Shown: piece by piece, positions 32,201 to 41,603 of the stretch
Layout: each line of letters starts with the position of its first letter
Position numbering within the stretch: the first letter of the stretch is position 1
Assembly (NCBI RefSeq): GCF_029633865.1
Contig: NC_079219.1
Coordinates: forward strand, 13,006,137 to 13,070,136
Source of the DNA: Lampris incognitus
Taxonomy: Eukaryota > Chordata > Actinopteri > Lampriformes > Lampridae
DNA length: 64,000 nucleotides
Direction: 5' to 3'
Translations under genes and position numbers: made by a program
Notes under the pieces: model-generated
Told to the model about the DNA's origin: nothing
The model's input: the letters and a program-made list of their open reading frames with translations, nothing else
The model's database searches: none

Positions 32201-35200
32201 GCTCCTTGGTTGTCATCATAAACCTTAGTTTGTGCATATTTGTATTTATCCATACCCTTGAGTAGCTGATGTAAATACATACACTCCTGAATAGCTGACG
32301 CTAAGGCCATGTATTCTGCCTCGCGGGTAGATAGTGCAACTGTCGGTTGTTTCCTACTCTTCCAAGAAATGAGAGAGCTTCTCTCACTTAGGCTGACACA
32401 ATATCCCGTGGTGCTACGTCTATCAGAGACCTCTGAGGCCCAGTCAGCATCACTGTGGATTATAAGCCCTAGCTGACTTTTGTAATCCCTTTTAAAACAT
32501 AAACCACGGTGACTTGTACCCTTGAGATACCTGAACACGTGCTTTACTGTGTTCCAGTGCTCCTCAGTTGGATCAGAGAAATGTTGGGAAAGTTTGCTGA
32601 CCACAAAACTTAAATCTGGCCTAGTGCAAGTAGCCAAATAAATCAAACTCCCAACTGCCTCTCGATACAACCTTGGATCTTCCATTTTTTCTGCATCCTC
32701 TGTGTATTCTAGTTTTGCCTCGCATGGGGTCTCTCTAGACTTACAGTCTTGCATCCCAAACCTGGAGAGGATTTTATTCACATACCTCTCTTGTGACATA
32801 GTGACTTGGCTCCCTGACTGGTGAAAATCAATCCCTAGAAAATGATTGAGTTTCCCCAGGTCTTTCATTTTGAACCTAGCGGTGAGCATCATTTTTACAG
32901 TTTTCACAACATCCTCATTGTTAGCGGCAATGATTAGATCATCGACCCATACAATAATGATTACTTTTTCATTTTCCTTTTCCCTTGTGTATTGACAGTT
33001 ATCAGCAGGATTTTGTTTGAAACCATTTTCTGTGAGGTATGCATGTAACAGAGCATACCAGTTCCTGCCGGACTGTTTAAGTCCATAAAGGGACTTCTGT
33101 AGTTTGCATACTAGTCGTTCTCCGGTTTTTGATACCTCCTCATAACCTTCTGGTTGTTCTAGGTATATCTCTTTATCTATTTTTGCATGCAGGTATGCAG
33201 TTTTTACATCCATTTGATGTAAAACTAAATCGTCCTGCACTGCTTTCTGCATGACAACTCTAACAGTAGTCATGTCAGCTGTCGGCGAGAAGGTTTCTTC
33301 GTAGTCAATACCTTCCTTTTGGCTGTAGCCCTTAGCTACATATCTAGCCTTACATTTTTCTGACCCATTAGCGTCACTCTTTAGGGAATACACCCACCTG
33401 CCCCCCACTGTCTTTTTGCCTGGTGGCAACTGGGTGATTTTAAAAGTCTCATTCTCTTTCAGTGACTGCATTTCGTCATCCATAGCATTTTTCCACTGTT
33501 TTGACTTTGTTGACCTGATAGCTTCCTGAAAAGTTTGTGGTATGTCACAAACAGCTCTGTAACAAGCATCTACACAAATTACCAGTGTGTCTGTTGTATC
33601 AGTGTCGTATTCCTGTAAATGCGCTGGCATTCTCCTATTTCTGGGTGGGTTCCTTCTAACTCCCCCACTGCTTGGCTGTTCACTCTCGACCTCAGAAACA
33701 TCACCACCAACACTTTGACCTGATGCATTTTCATCATCATTTATCTCATTGTCATAGACCATGGGTTCTACCTCCCTGTCCTGACATTCACTGTGTGGTC
33801 CCTGTGTCTGTGTTTCTTTCTCTTTAGGGGTCCTATTGTTGAACTTCACCAACCTGTGTCGTGATACCTTCTGTGTGTCAGGAAAATATACAAGATAAGC
33901 AGGACTATTCTTATCGTAGCCCACGAAAACACCCTCTTTACATCTGGAGTCCATCTTCCCTTTCTCTTGTGTGTATGTAAAACACACAGACCCGAATTTC
34001 TGAAGTCTGGACATGTCTGGTTTCTTGCCTGTAAGCATCTCATATGGTGTTTGCTGGGTGCGTTTACTATAGCACCTATTTCTTACGTGTGCTGCGGTCT
34101 GCACAGCATGACTCCACAGTGTATCTGGTAACTTGCTGTCTAGCAGCATACACCTACCCATCTCAAAGAGGGTTCGCCAACCTCTCTCCGCTGTACCGTT
34201 CTGGTGAGGTGAATAGGGTGCGGATGTTTCATGTTTTATGCCATTTTTGGTTAGCAGTGCTCTGAACTCTTTACTGGTGAATTCGCTCCCATTATCTGAG
34301 CGAATTATTTTGACCTTTCCAAAGGGGGCGGAGTCTGCTAAGTACCTCTCTGTGGCCTGTAAGGCATCACTTTTGGATTTGAGAAAATATACGGTCATCG
34401 CACCCGAATAATCGTCTGTAAAAGACTGTGCATACTTGTGACCTTCTAGACTTGGGGTTCTCATGGGACCAGCAAGATCCGTATGGACTAGCTGAAGAGG
34501 CTCTGTAGCCTTTTTATCTGCCTCTCTATTCCGTGTTTGTGTGAACTTTCCTTTAGTACATATCTCACACATCTGTGCTGGTCTAACAGCACTACCTCGT
34601 ATTTCCATACCTCTTACCACACCCATTAGTTTGCTTACATCCTCGTAGTTGCAATGCCCTAAAATCTCATGCCATGTTTGCATGTCATGGCACACACTGC
34701 AAGTATCAACATTTTTCACAACAGTGGGTAGGTAGAACAAATTACCACTTTCATGGAAATCAAACCTGGTACCCTTCTTGGTGAGCATGTGACTGTCCCC
34801 TCTCTTAAAAGTCACTGTCGCCCCTGCATTGGTTGCTCTTGCCACTGAAAAGATGTCGTGCGGGTACGTCGGCATATACAATGCGTCCTGTAGCTGTGCG
34901 GTTTGTTCTCGTCCATCGCTGTCTAGTAGAGAGATCAGCGCCGTCCCTCTGCGTTGCGCTGTCCCCGTGCACTTAGTTCCATCTGCCAGCTCGATTGAAT
35001 GGGCGTCGGGCTGGAAAGTGTTATCGAAGCTCTCGAACATGGCAATATCAGTCACAATGTGAGATGTCGCCCCAGCGTCCACCATGATCCCTTTCTTTTT
35101 CACATTGACTGGTGGCCTGTCGTTGCTCGTCGTCATGAAGAGGAAGTCCCTGTCGTTCCTGCTCTCCTCCTCTTCGTCCTCTGCAACCTTTCGGGCTCCG

Positions 35201-38200
35201 TCTCCTTTTCCCTTCTTCCTGCACACTGAGTCAGCGTGCGAGTTGCTCCTGCAGTGACTGCACCACACTTTCTGGGTGCACTTGGTCCTGACATGTCCTT
35301 TAACACCACATCGGTAACACGTCAGAGTGGCTTCCCCATCTTTTCTTTGTGTCTTGGTGCCTTGTTTGCTTTGCTTAGTGTTAGTCTTCATCACAGTGTC
35401 CGCAGATCCAGACGTCCTCATCTTTTCGGACACTTCATACACCCTCAATCTTCTCTTAAAGTCTTGGAATGTGACATTGTCCTCATTTTGTGTTACATGG
35501 ACAGCCAGTGGTCTGAATGAGTCAGGCAGTCCATTCAAGATGGTGGCTACAAGTAGCCCATCACTTATATTCTCTCCTGCATCGCGGAGAGCTGTTATAA
35601 TATTCTCTGCCCTTATTATGTAATCTGTAACAGTCTCAGTTCCTTCCATACTTATAGTGGTCAAGGATGTGTACAGATTCAGAATCCTTGGCTTGCTTTT
35701 ACCTGTATAGTGCTCTCTTAATATTTTTAGAGCTTTGCGGCCATCTTCAGCAGCATCGTGTCTTATTAATGACAGACTCTTATCATCAAGTGAATTTACT
35801 AATTGTGCATAACAGTCTGCATTTCTTGCTACATCTGTAGCTATAGCGTTAGCATCGGCACCGTCGGCTGGTGCTTGTAAAATAGTGTCTTTTAATTTCA
35901 GAATGTGTAACCGGCTAAGAAATCTTGTCTCCCACAGATCGTACTTATCCTCTGCTCCGTCGAACACGGGCCTCATTAACTGCTGCTGTAACAAGGAGAC
36001 CGTTCCTGCTGCAGCCGCCATTATCACTTTCTTTTCCAAGTTCAATCTCCAAACGTTGAACTGCGGCTTGTAGAAACTCTCGTTGCGCGCTTTTCACTGC
36101 ATTTTCAGCGGGAGTCTCTCGGCGCCGTCTTCAGAAGCCCTTTTAGCCTAGCTAGTAGCTTCACTTGGCTAACAGACAAAAGTTCGTTTTTCTGTTACCT
36201 TTCCTTGCTCTAAACTGGCATGACTGGGCCCATAACCTGTCAGATGTATCGGCGTAGCGGTGGAGATTGATACAACTTGACACTATTAGTATCTTTAGCC
36301 TTTGGCATATTTATTTTCCATCAGGCTCATCATGCGACCATGTTGTCGCATGATCTTGAATCAACAAGTCTACCGGAACTGGTAGGCTACCAACAGAAGA
36401 AGTGGCAGTGACATCACATCCTGATGCACTGCCTAGTGTAAACATTGCCCTCTGGTGGACAAATAATATTATTGCCCTCTACTGGGCACAGGAGTTATAT
36501 CCATTACTATGAACACAATAAGTAAGGGCGTACATTATATTATAATAAAACATTCAACAGCTGGCTAGTTGTTTGAATGCTGCTTGGCAAGCTAACTATC
36601 GGTAGCGTCCGGTAACGTTACCGGTAGCTAGCTAGTTATGTTTGTCCAACCTTAGCTCTGGCCATGCAATATTTTCATTCAAATAACTAACTAGCTAGCA
36701 AACGTTAGCTACCGGTAGCTATTATTAGCTAACAATGCTAACGTCGGGACTACTGGACCAGTGGTTAGCTAGCCTAACGTTAGCTAGCTAGCTACCATTC
36801 AAACAACTAATCGCGATAGCTAGCTAGCTAACGTTAGCTAGAGATCCCCCACTTATCAAATCCCACTTTAACCCCTGCCCAGCCTACCTTCTCTGCACCC
36901 ACCGCTAAGCATGGGGTGGAGCATCACATTGCTACGAAGGGGCCCCCGGTCTACGCCAGAGCCAGGCGTCTCGACCCCGCCAAACTCGCCATTGCCAAGT
37001 CTGAGTTCGAGCACCTGGAACGCATGGGGATCATCCGCTGCTCTGACAGCCCGTGGGCGTCCCCACTCCACATCGTCGCTAAGCCTGATGGAGGTTGGCG
37101 CCCATGCGGAGACTACCGCCGACTAAATGACGCCACCACGCCCGACCGCTATCCTGTCCCGCATATCCAGGACTTTTCTGCAAACCTGTCTGGCAAACGC
37201 GTCTTTTCAAAAGTCGACCTGGTCCGTGGTTATCATCAAGTTCCCGTGCACCCCTCGGACATCCCCAAGACAGCGGTGACTACCCCATTCGGCCTATTTG
37301 AATTCCTACGGATGCCATTTGGACTCCAAAACGCGGCCCAGTCCTTTCAGCGGCTGATGGATTCAGTGCTCCGTTGCCTTCCTTTCATCTTCGTCTATTT
37401 GGACGACATACTCATCGCCAGCGCCTCGGTCTCTGGCTCGCCGTCCGGCATTTCCGGTTCCTGCTAGAGGGCCGCGAGTTTACTGCGTACGTGGACCACA
37501 AGCCCCTCACGTTTGCCATGTCCAAGACGGCCCAGCCATGGTCCGCTCGCCAGCAGCGACAACTCTCCTACATTTCGGAATTCACTACCGACATCCAGCA
37601 CGTCGCTGGTAAGTCTAACCAGGTAGCTGACTGCCTCTCTAGGGCAGTGATTGGAGCGGTCCACCTTGGCCTGGACTATGCACAGATGGCCGCTGACCAG
37701 GCCACGGACCCGAGCATCCTCCGTCTCCGGACCTCCGACACGGGGCTCCGCCTGCAGGACGTTCCTTTCAGCGACACAGGTGTCACCCTCCTGTGTGACG
37801 TCTCCACAGGACAGCCCAGGCCCATCGTCCCGGACAGCTGGAGACGCCCCGTGTTTGAAATTGTGCACGGCCTCTCTCATCCAGGCGGTAAGCCATCCGT
37901 GCGCCTGACCTCTGCTAAGTTTGTGTGGGAGGGACTTAAGAGAGACGTGAAAGCGTGGGCCGACTCGTGTGTTGCCTGTAAGCAGGCTAAGTTACACCGC
38001 CACATTAAGGCGCCCCTGGAACGCTTCGCAGTGCCGGAGAGACGATTTGACCATGTCCACGTCGACCTGGTTGGTCCCCTACCCCCCTCCCATGGGTTCA
38101 CCTACCTCTTCACTGTGGTGGACAGGACTACGCGCTGGCCTGAAGCTGTTCCCCTGGCATCCACGACGTCTGCTGATGTGGCCCGGGCTTTTATTGGGTC

Positions 38201-40453
38201 GTGGGTCTCACGTTTCGGTACGCCTTCCGACCTTTCATCTGACCGCGGGCCACAGCTTACCTCAGAGCTATGGAATGCTGTGGGTGAGGCTCTGGGCGTC
38301 AAGCTTCACCGCACTACCGCCTACCACCCTCAGGCGAACGGCCTATGTGAGCGCTTCCACCGGTCCATGAAGGCTGCGCTTCAGGCTACTCTCAAGGACT
38401 GCAACTGGGTCGACAAGCTCCCATGGGTCATGCTGGGCCTGCGGACCGCCCCGAAGGAAGACCTACAAGCCTCTCTGCGGAGCTGGTGTACGGCACGCCG
38501 CTGCGAGTCCCAGGCGATTTCATGCCCAACGCAACGCGTCCCTGGTCAGCTGTGGACCAACGAGCCTCCTTGCTGGACGGGGTCAGAGCTTTCACACCCG
38601 TCCCTACCGCCCAACACGGCGCTCCGGTGTCCCAGGTGCCCCCAGGTCTGCAGTCAGCGGACTACGTGTTCATCCGTCACGACGCACACCGCCCCCCTCT
38701 GCAACCCCCTTACGACGGCCCCTTCCGTGTCCTGGAACGGGGAACTAAGCACCTGGTGGGGGATTTTGGGGGCACGGCCGAGCATGTTTCAGTGGACCGA
38801 GTTAAACCCGCACACCTGGACTTGACGCAGCCGTTGGAGTTAGCCCAACCTCCTCGTCGCGGTCGTCCCCCGGCTCCGCCTCCTCCCCCCGTGGAGGTCC
38901 GCGCTGCCTCTTCTGCTCCTCAGGCCGACCTCCACAGGCCCGCGTCAATGCCTCCCAGAGACACTCCGGACCCTGTTACCCGGAGCCGCCGCGGACAGCC
39001 TGTCGTCCCCCCGCGCCTGCCTGACTTCGATTACTAGGGCGAATTCTGGGGGGGCTCATGTGGTGGAAACGTATTGGGGATAGAATTCACCCCAGGAACT
39101 AAGGGTTAAGTCATGGTTGCCCTGGCAGGTTAACGCAGGGTTAAGTTATGGTTGTTCAGCCAGTTTTCTGATTATTCTTGCCGCCTCCGCTCAGTCGAGC
39201 TGTGGTTTTGTTGTCTCTCTGATTTACCGTTGCAACTTTCACATATGTTATCTTTCAAATATAAAGTTTCTGTTTTTATTTATTTGTTTGTTTATTTTTA
39301 CCCCCTTTTCTCCCAATTGTACTTGGCCAATTACCCTATTTTTACAAGTTGTCCCGGTCGCTGCTGCACCCCCTCTGCCGATCCTGGGAGGGCTGCAGAC
39401 TACCACAGGCTTCCTTCGATGCGTGTGGAGTCGCCAGCCGCTTCTTTTCACTTGGCAGTGAGGAGTTTCACCAGGGGGACGTAGCGGATGAGAGGATCAC
39501 GTTACCCCCCCCAACAGCCGCCCGACCGACCGACCGACCGACCAGACGAGGTTGCTAGTGCAGCGACCAGGACACATACCCACATCCGGCTTCCCACCCA
39601 CAGACACGGCCAATTGTGTCTGTAGGGACGCCCGACCAAGCCGGAGGTATCACGGGGATTTGAACCGGCAATCCCCGTGTTGATAGGCAATGGAATAGAC
39701 CGCTACGCTACCTGGATGCCCTCTTTTTATTTTTATTTTTATTTGTTTGTTTGCACATCACATTACCCAACATCAATCTCTGTTTCCTTGAGAGTCACCG
39801 TTTTATTTTATTGTATCATACAAAATTTTCCTTTTCCAACTGCAGGGCGCCTAAAAGGGATGTGGTGGATCTGTATCCATTCTCAGTGTAGGTGTACAAA
39901 TTGTCTTCAGATTAAATTACTAAACGCTGTTTGTCAAGTGGTGTAGTAATGAGGGGTTTTCAACCTACAGGCCCAATAACGCGGGTTCAACAACGTCTGC
40001 CAATCAGAAAATCTCAAAGCCCCGTATTCCATCCCCCAAAAGGTAAATAATTCTATTTTCTGAGAGGCCACCATTTTACATACAGAAAAGAGAGAAAAAG
40101 AAGAAACTGTTGCCTAAACCTCTACAACTTTATCCTAATGAATAATTATAGAAAGTAGTTTGACTGTTAATGATTAGAGCAGTAATAGTAACAATGGAAG
40201 AAAATCTGATATTACAAGTAATAGCATGTTAATAATTTATTGTTGTTGTATTTTGTGGGCTGTAGCCAGTCAAGGCCATTCTCTCCCACCTTGGTAAGCA
40301 ATTGCAATGAGGTACGTGGGTTCAAGTTGTATTCTCAATACATAAAGTCTTCTCCATGACCAGTAAAACTGTAATGATTCACAGGGCTATGATGATGACA
40401 GTGATGGTGTTTACACAAATACTGTGGACTTCAACATCTATGGAAACATCTGA
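26257..40453 (+). CDS. Siglec-like Ig receptor, copy B (12 coding exons, ~391 aa)
   Basis: Exons: 26257-26302, 26395-26769, 26875-27171, 27630-27729, 27850-27885, 28007-28039, 28213-28257, 28460-28492, then after an 11.3-kb intron 39846-39887, 39971-40042, 40266-40293, 40385-40453. Lengths and phases equal those of copy A, and the joined frame is open. The domain plan is the same: signal peptide, V-set with Arg119, C2-set, membrane span, tail ending in two YxN tyrosines. Differences from A are single residues, for example Leu37Phe, Cys134Ser, Thr149Ile, Ser161Asn, Val163Met, a Thr-to-Met in exon 6, Pro-to-Ser in exon 11 and Ser385Phe. Intron 8 holds Penelope, gypsy, hAT, copia and SINE sequences; splicing across it would require skipping many cryptic sites, so this copy may be expressed poorly or truncated. 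Alternative: a recent pseudogene by impaired splicing. Confidence 0.8.
28258..28263 (+). other. GC donor splice site of siglec-B intron 7
   Basis: Exon end AAAG followed by GCAAGT, as in copy A. Confidence 0.65.
28520..29540 (-). mobile_element. Penelope-like element fragment, copy B (intron 8)
   Basis: Same insertion as in copy A, following AGTGTATATTAC at 28508-28519. It keeps a minus-strand GIY-YIG fragment (about 29125-28800; [20 protein letters not shown]) but with a stop at about 28919. It is interrupted by a MITE at 29164-29407 that copy A lacks. Confidence 0.8.
29164..29407. mobile_element. Palindromic MITE inside the Penelope fragment
   Basis: 244 bp with inverted arms of about 70 bp (left starts CGTCACCTTCTTAAAATAAT, right is its near-complement ending AAGAAGGCGACG). 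ATAT flanks both sides, and copy A has the uninterrupted site (GCATATGAAACTG), which proves the insertion edges. Superfamily not assigned. Confidence 0.85.
29544..29784 (+). repeat. Gypsy-3 5' LTR (241 bp)
   Basis: TGTGGTGGACACG...GGCTCTACA. Confidence 0.88.
29837..30538 (+). CDS. Gypsy-3 Gag
   Basis: Open frame of 233 residues starting 53 bases after the LTR. N-terminal capsid-like region ([18 protein letters not shown]) typical of this gypsy group, and a C-terminal cysteine cluster ([18 protein letters not shown]) that stands where a nucleocapsid finger would. The frame ends TGA overlapping an ATG (ATGA at 30535-30538) for the protease frame, which is the -1 frame. Intact on its own, but the rest of the element is broken. 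Confidence 0.8.
   Translation: MATNAVAIKLPEFWESSAATWFAQAEAQFALRDITADETRCYYVVAALGGATASRISGFITNPPADGKYAALKNLLLETFELSTTERARRLFAIQGLGDGKPSELMSRMLNLLGQEKPCFLFMELFLRNMPPHVQTALANSTITDPRELAKEADQFFVATQRSSHAVVLAPTVTSPPPTSRAWPDGGATASDRYKPSGLCMYHARFGAKAKRCRSPCNYRPTGNERANTQLWP
30535..30959 (+). pseudogene. Gypsy-3 protease region
   Basis: Protease motif [13 protein letters not shown] near 30600 and the flap/core sequence [20 protein letters not shown]. It runs out of frame near 30870-30945, where the expected [10 protein letters not shown] lies in another frame. It is cut by the hAT insertion. Confidence 0.8.
31538..31859 (-). repeat. Copia-2 3' LTR
   Basis: TGTCAGATGTATC...CATTCAACA on the plus strand; AATAAA on the minus strand near 31615. 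Confidence 0.95.
31999..36045 (-). CDS. Copia-2 Gag-Pol polyprotein (1348 aa)
   Basis: One uninterrupted frame, the usual copia arrangement. By residue: UBN2-type gag ~20-200; CCHC knuckle [14 protein letters not shown] ~242; protease VDAGATSH ~320; integrase zinc region HEILGH...CEIC ~460-505; integrase core LVHTDLAG ~523, RSDNGSEF ~585, HQNGTAERG ~617; reverse transcriptase with VWVDDLIIA ~1033; RNase H SDADWASE ~1198 and EAEYMAL. All catalytic acids of integrase, polymerase and RNase H are visible. The protease reads D-A-G where Copia-1 has D-T-G. A second in-frame Met (MAAAAGTV) at residue 9 is an alternative start. It replicates through an RNA intermediate in cytoplasmic particles, as known for the family. 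Confidence 0.95.
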   Translation of the reverse strand: MNLEKKVIMAAAAGTVSLLQQQLMRPVFDGAEDKYDLWETRFLSRLHILKLKDTILQAPADGADANAIATDVARNADCYAQLVNSLDDKSLSLIRHDAAEDGRKALKILREHYTGKSKPRILNLYTSLTTISMEGTETVTDYIIRAENIITALRDAGENISDGLLVATILNGLPDSFRPLAVHVTQNEDNVTFQDFKRRLRVYEVSEKMRTSGSADTVMKTNTKQSKQGTKTQRKDGEATLTCYRCGVKGHVRTKCTQKVWCSHCRSNSHADSVCRKKGKGDGARKVAEDEEEESRNDRDFLFMTTSNDRPPVNVKKKGIMVDAGATSHIVTDIAMFESFDNTFQPDAHSIELADGTKCTGTAQRRGTALISLLDSDGREQTAQLQDALYMPTYPHDIFSVARATNAGATVTFKRGDSHMLTKKGTRFDFHESGNLFYLPTVVKNVDTCSVCHDMQTWHEILGHCNYEDVSKLMGVVRGMEIRGSAVRPAQMCEICTKGKFTQTRNREADKKATEPLQLVHTDLAGPMRTPSLEGHKYAQSFTDDYSGAMTVYFLKSKSDALQATERYLADSAPFGKVKIIRSDNGSEFTSKEFRALLTKNGIKHETSAPYSPHQNGTAERGWRTLFEMGRCMLLDSKLPDTLWSHAVQTAAHVRNRCYSKRTQQTPYEMLTGKKPDMSRLQKFGSVCFTYTQEKGKMDSRCKEGVFVGYDKNSPAYLVYFPDTQKVSRHRLVKFNNRTPKEKETQTQGPHSECQDREVEPMVYDNEINDDENASGQSVGGDVSEVESEQPSSGGVRRNPPRNRRMPAHLQEYDTDTTDTLVICVDACYRAVCDIPQTFQEAIRSTKSKQWKNAMDDEMQSLKENETFKITQLPPGKKTVGGRWVYSLKSDANGSEKCKARYVAKGYSQKEGIDYEETFSPTADMTTVRVVMQKAVQDDLVLHQMDVKTAYLHAKIDKEIYLEQPEGYEEVSKTGERLVCKLQKSLYGLKQSGRNWYALLHAYLTENGFKQNPADNCQYTREKENEKVIIIVWVDDLIIAANNEDVVKTVKMMLTARFKMKDLGKLNHFLGIDFHQSGSQVTMSQERYVNKILSRFGMQDCKSRETPCEAKLEYTEDAEKMEDPRLYREAVGSLIYLATCTRPDLSFVVSKLSQHFSDPTEEHWNTVKHVFRYLKGTSHRGLCFKRDYKSQLGLIIHSDADWASEVSDRRSTTGYCVSLSERSSLISWKSRKQPTVALSTREAEYMALASAIQECMYLHQLLKGMDKYKYAQTKVYDDNQGAIALARNPVNRQRCKHIDIKYHFIRETVSSGKISLEYCPTDSMIADLMTKPATKLQLKKFAQHLFGT
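36224..36237 (-). other. Copia-2 primer-binding site (half-tRNA-iMet)
   Basis: Plus strand CTGGGCCCATAACC equals the initiator tRNA-Met anticodon arm to about nucleotide 39, the half-tRNA primer arrangement known for Drosophila copia. Confidence 0.85.
36238..36559 (-). repeat. Copia-2 5' LTR
   Basis: Identical to 31538-31859. Confidence 0.95.
36886..39037 (+). pseudogene. Gypsy-3 pol remnant (RT, RNase H, integrase)
   Basis: Resumes exactly after the hAT element. Reverse transcriptase ([39 protein letters not shown]) ends near 37430, where about 130 residues of the thumb and early RNase H are deleted and the frame changes. RNase H resumes at [19 protein letters not shown]. Integrase follows with [36 protein letters not shown] and [11 protein letters not shown], then a frameshift near 38460. 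The last frame ends TAG at 39037 with a Pro-rich C terminus. Confidence 0.88.
39059..39229 (+). repeat. Gypsy-3 3' LTR, truncated
   Basis: Matches the first ~170 bp of the 5' LTR, then breaks at CTCTGATTTACCG and joins flank DNA that matches block A from about 15395. The deletion also removed part of the host intron. Confidence 0.85.
39297..39722 (-). mobile_element. tRNA-derived SINE, copy B (intron 8)
   Basis: Orthologous to 15467-15877, head at right, CCCCCTTTTCTCCCAATTG tail at left. It has gained a short (GACC)n run near 39524-39545. Confidence 0.8.
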
Positions 40454-40496
40454 TGCAACATGCAGTCCCAAAAGCGTGTTCAGGGTCAAAGACAAG

Positions 40497-40502
40497 AATA
40501 AA
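40497..40502 (+). terminator. Siglec-B polyadenylation signal
   Basis: AATAAA 44 bp after the stop codon, at the same place as in copy A. Confidence 0.7.
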
Positions 40503-40642
40503 CAATCCCCTCCTCGTTTTTTTTTATCTGACTTAAGCAGAACATTTTGACAATGTCAAATGTAAGCACTGTGATTTTCTTTTGAAGATTTAAATGTATG
40601 AGTTAATATGCAGTATCTTTATGTAAAAAACGACAGTGCTGG

Positions 40643-41603
40643 TGTAACAGAGTTGAAAATGACCTCTCTCAGATAAAGTGAATTCTCCCAAAATTTTTAT
40701 TTTAACATGTTATTGTAATCCAATGCTTTTTGATGGTTTGTGTAAACCCCAGATGCTGTATCACATTCACTAAGGTTAAATATGAGGCTGCGCGACTGTT
40801 TGTCTATTTACTTTCGCTTTGACACATTTTGGGCATTTGCGCTACCCGTACCTTAGAGCTAGACCATCTCCGCTGGAGGTAAGCAGGCTTTGGGAGCGCT
40901 CCGTGAATAATTTGATATTTTAATAAATGAACATGTTTTTCTTTGCAAACTATGGGTTGGATATAAATGTATATAAGTTGTATTAACTAATGCTCTCGAA
41001 AAGTAACGATAGAAAGTGATTTGTAACTGTTTTAACCGAGTTAAAGTATAATTTTGGCGGCAACCACGCTGCGCTGTGCGTCATGGAGAGCATTGTTCTT
41101 ATGTTGGTTTTATGCTATTTTAGACTTGTATGCAGTCGCATCGCAGCAGAAATCTCATGGATTGTTGTTTTATTTGTGAATGCAGGTACGTGGTTTATGT
41201 ATAATGTAAATGTGCAAGAACTTGGTTATGAATATTGCAAGAGTCAAGAATTTCTATGTTAAAACTATACGATCACTCAGTGCGCTATGCCAGTGCTGTC
41301 TGTCCTTTTGTTTGGTTTGTTTTGTACTTTTGTTTACACGAAGATTAATGAGTTGTGCATTTTGATTTCCATGTAAGTTTAGTATGCTATGCAACGCATG
41401 AGGTTAGCCAGGAGAAACATTGTTTGCTAGCTTATGCACGAGAGAGCTAGACCATCTCCGCTGGAGACTTGTATGCAGTCGCGTTGCAGCAGAAATCTCA
41501 TGGATTGTTGTTTTATTTGTGAATGCAGGCAATAAAAGCCACTGTTAGGAACCCCTGGTCTGAATCTCTATCACGAACACCTGCACAAGTGAGGGTCGTT
41601 ACA
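40643..41603. mobile_element. 961-bp insert with TGTAAC...GTTACA ends
   Basis: Absent from block A, where the flanks are joined. Ends are inverted (TGTAAC/GTTACA) as in an LTR, and an AATAAAAG lies near the right end (41531), suggesting a solo LTR. A clean target duplication was not found. It contains the same pair of exon-like segments unspliced (40857-40878 and 41124-41185) and directly joined (41445-41528). No coding frame of note. Confidence 0.6.

Larger units (their letters stand above)
31538..36559 (-). mobile_element. Copia-2: complete Ty1/copia element with identical LTRs
   Basis: 322-bp LTRs at 31538-31859 and 36238-36559 show no difference by eye. Target duplication GCTGG lies on both sides (31533-31537, 36560-36564). 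On the minus strand the primer site GGTTATGGGCCCAG follows the 5' LTR and a GAGTGGGG purine tract precedes the 3' LTR. With an intact frame this looks recently mobile. Confidence 0.97.
30968..36877. mobile_element. Non-autonomous hAT element (contains Copia-2)
   Basis: TIRs CAGTGATTAAAGTGGG and CCCACTTTAACCCCTG match at 14 of 16 positions. An 8-bp target duplication CCCAGCCT (30960-30967 and 36878-36885) and restoration of the gypsy reading frame across the site confirm the edges. Without Copia-2 the element is about 880 bp, rich in GCTAGCTAACGTTAGC repeats, with no transposase. Confidence 0.88.
29544..39229 (+). mobile_element. Gypsy-3: CsRN1-like gypsy in siglec-B intron 8
   Basis: 5' LTR at 29544-29784 is followed by TGGTGACCCCGACGT, a 15-base match to the 3' end of vertebrate tRNA-Trp, the primer used by CsRN1/Kabuki-type gypsy elements. 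The 3' LTR is truncated. The interior is split by a hAT element at 30968-36877, and pol has an internal deletion. Confidence 0.9.

Noticed and set aside
40643-41603. A host gene with small exons
   Set aside because: No coding frame across the exon-like segments, and the whole block is absent from the paralogous site with inverted TGTAAC/GTTACA ends, so it is an insert.
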